Below, one piece after another: positions 63,877 through 64,000 of a stretch of DNA of 64,000 nt. The notes beneath the pieces are model-generated. The model searched no databases. It was given only the letters and a program-made list of their open reading frames with translations, and was not told the origin of the DNA. The stretch lies in NCBI RefSeq assembly GCF_030077865.1, contig NZ_JASDDP010000024.1. The stretch is one strand, 5' to 3'. The DNA comes from Mycoplasma_H phocimorsus. Lineage in GTDB: Bacteria > Bacillota_I > Bacilli_A > Mycoplasmatales > Metamycoplasmataceae. Each line of letters begins with the position of its first letter. The stretch's first letter is position 1. The translations under genes and the position numbers were made by a program.

Positions 63877-64000
63877 ACTGGGACAAAAAAATTTAACATT
63901 CTTATAATCTTTTATGCCACCACAACTTGTTGTGGTGTTTTTCATCCTAAATTTTTTTGTATTCTCTCGTTATTATATCATGCAACAAACTTGCTAACTT
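63877..64000 (-). mobile_element. IS3-family element, copy 4 (right end only)
   Basis: Right end on the minus strand, with GGGACAAAAAAATTT matching the other copies, and the IS-end hairpin CCACCACAAC...GTTGTGGTG at 63916. The rest runs past the window end. Confidence 0.75.
63912..64000 (-). CDS. IS3-family transposase, C-terminal end
   Basis: Partial. Reads WYNNERIQKNLGWKTPQQV and ends at TAA 63912-63914, as in copies 1 and 2 (UGA Trp twice). Whether the whole copy is intact cannot be seen here. Confidence 0.75.

Noticed and set aside
1..64000. Many apparent short genes and broken genes under the standard code
   Set aside because: The breaks are UGA codons at conserved Trp positions; reading UGA as Trp joins them into full-length proteins (leuS, alaS, ligA, pepO, rplT, mgtE).
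1..64000. CRISPR array, prophage or integrative element
   Set aside because: No regularly spaced repeats, cas genes, phage structural genes or conjugation genes seen; the mobile DNA is limited to IS elements.

Overview
This is a low-GC mollicute chromosome segment. In nearly every housekeeping gene UGA falls in frame at conserved tryptophan positions (leuS, alaS, lon, ligA, hisS), so it uses translation table 4 and all coordinates below read UGA as Trp. Gene content (single-copy RNase J pair member, CdaM-type diadenylate cyclase, MnuA-type nuclease lipoprotein, M13 peptidase, NadD-YqeK fusion, RecU, tiny ECF S-components, many lipoproteins) fits a Mycoplasma of the hominis/bovis/synoviae/pulmonis side of the class. 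I cannot name the species from sequence alone.

Layout. 1-1332: 3' part of topA. 1.7-10.6 kb: accessory block with four signal-peptide/internal-membrane-segment proteins, the deoC-upp salvage pair, two decayed IS3-family copies and an IS1634-family remnant. 10.8-16.4 kb (minus): ribF-alaS-ruvX-methyltransferase-like-greA operon plus one hypothetical. 16.5-23.5 kb (plus): ECF-like membrane protein, leuS, lon, two tRNA-Leu, rsmE. 23.6-31.5 kb: mnuA lipoprotein, infC-rpmI-rplT with attenuator-like leader and a 30-aa basic ORF, mnmA with an N-terminal extension, recU, acpS-plsC-scpA-scpB. 31.6-33.0 kb: tRNA-Thr, tRNA-Leu and a decayed surface-protein gene. 33-43 kb: ligA (minus), then the RNase J-like/FtsK-4TM-like/DUF3137/gpsA/tig/UPF0154/pepA run. 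43-56.5 kb: surface protein, rluB, nadD-yqeK, pepO, mgtE, cdaA, pgk, dinB, iscU, ECF S-component, a small leader-peptide-like protein and hisS. 56.6-64 kb: second accessory block with a 652-aa surface protein cut by an IS, a decayed paralogue, a surface gene with an (AT)9 tract in its signal peptide (currently out of frame), a decayed IS30-family element and the end of a fourth IS3-family copy.

The most interesting signals are: (1) a dispersed family of exported proteins sharing the plan signal peptide or lipobox - charged linker - one internal Gly-rich membrane helix - variable C-terminal domain, present in several subfamilies with duplications, pseudogenes, an IS interruption and a dinucleotide slippage tract; (2) a leucyl-tRNA synthetase whose CP1 editing domain is shrunken and lacks the Thr-rich and Asp editing motifs; (3) an RNase J homologue that has lost all the usual metal-binding histidines; (4) MnmA with an extra roughly 97-residue N-terminal region; (5) a 77-aa protein with a bacteriocin-leader-like N-terminus and its own ribosome site and terminator; (6) a tRNA-Leu with an A34 (AAG) anticodon.
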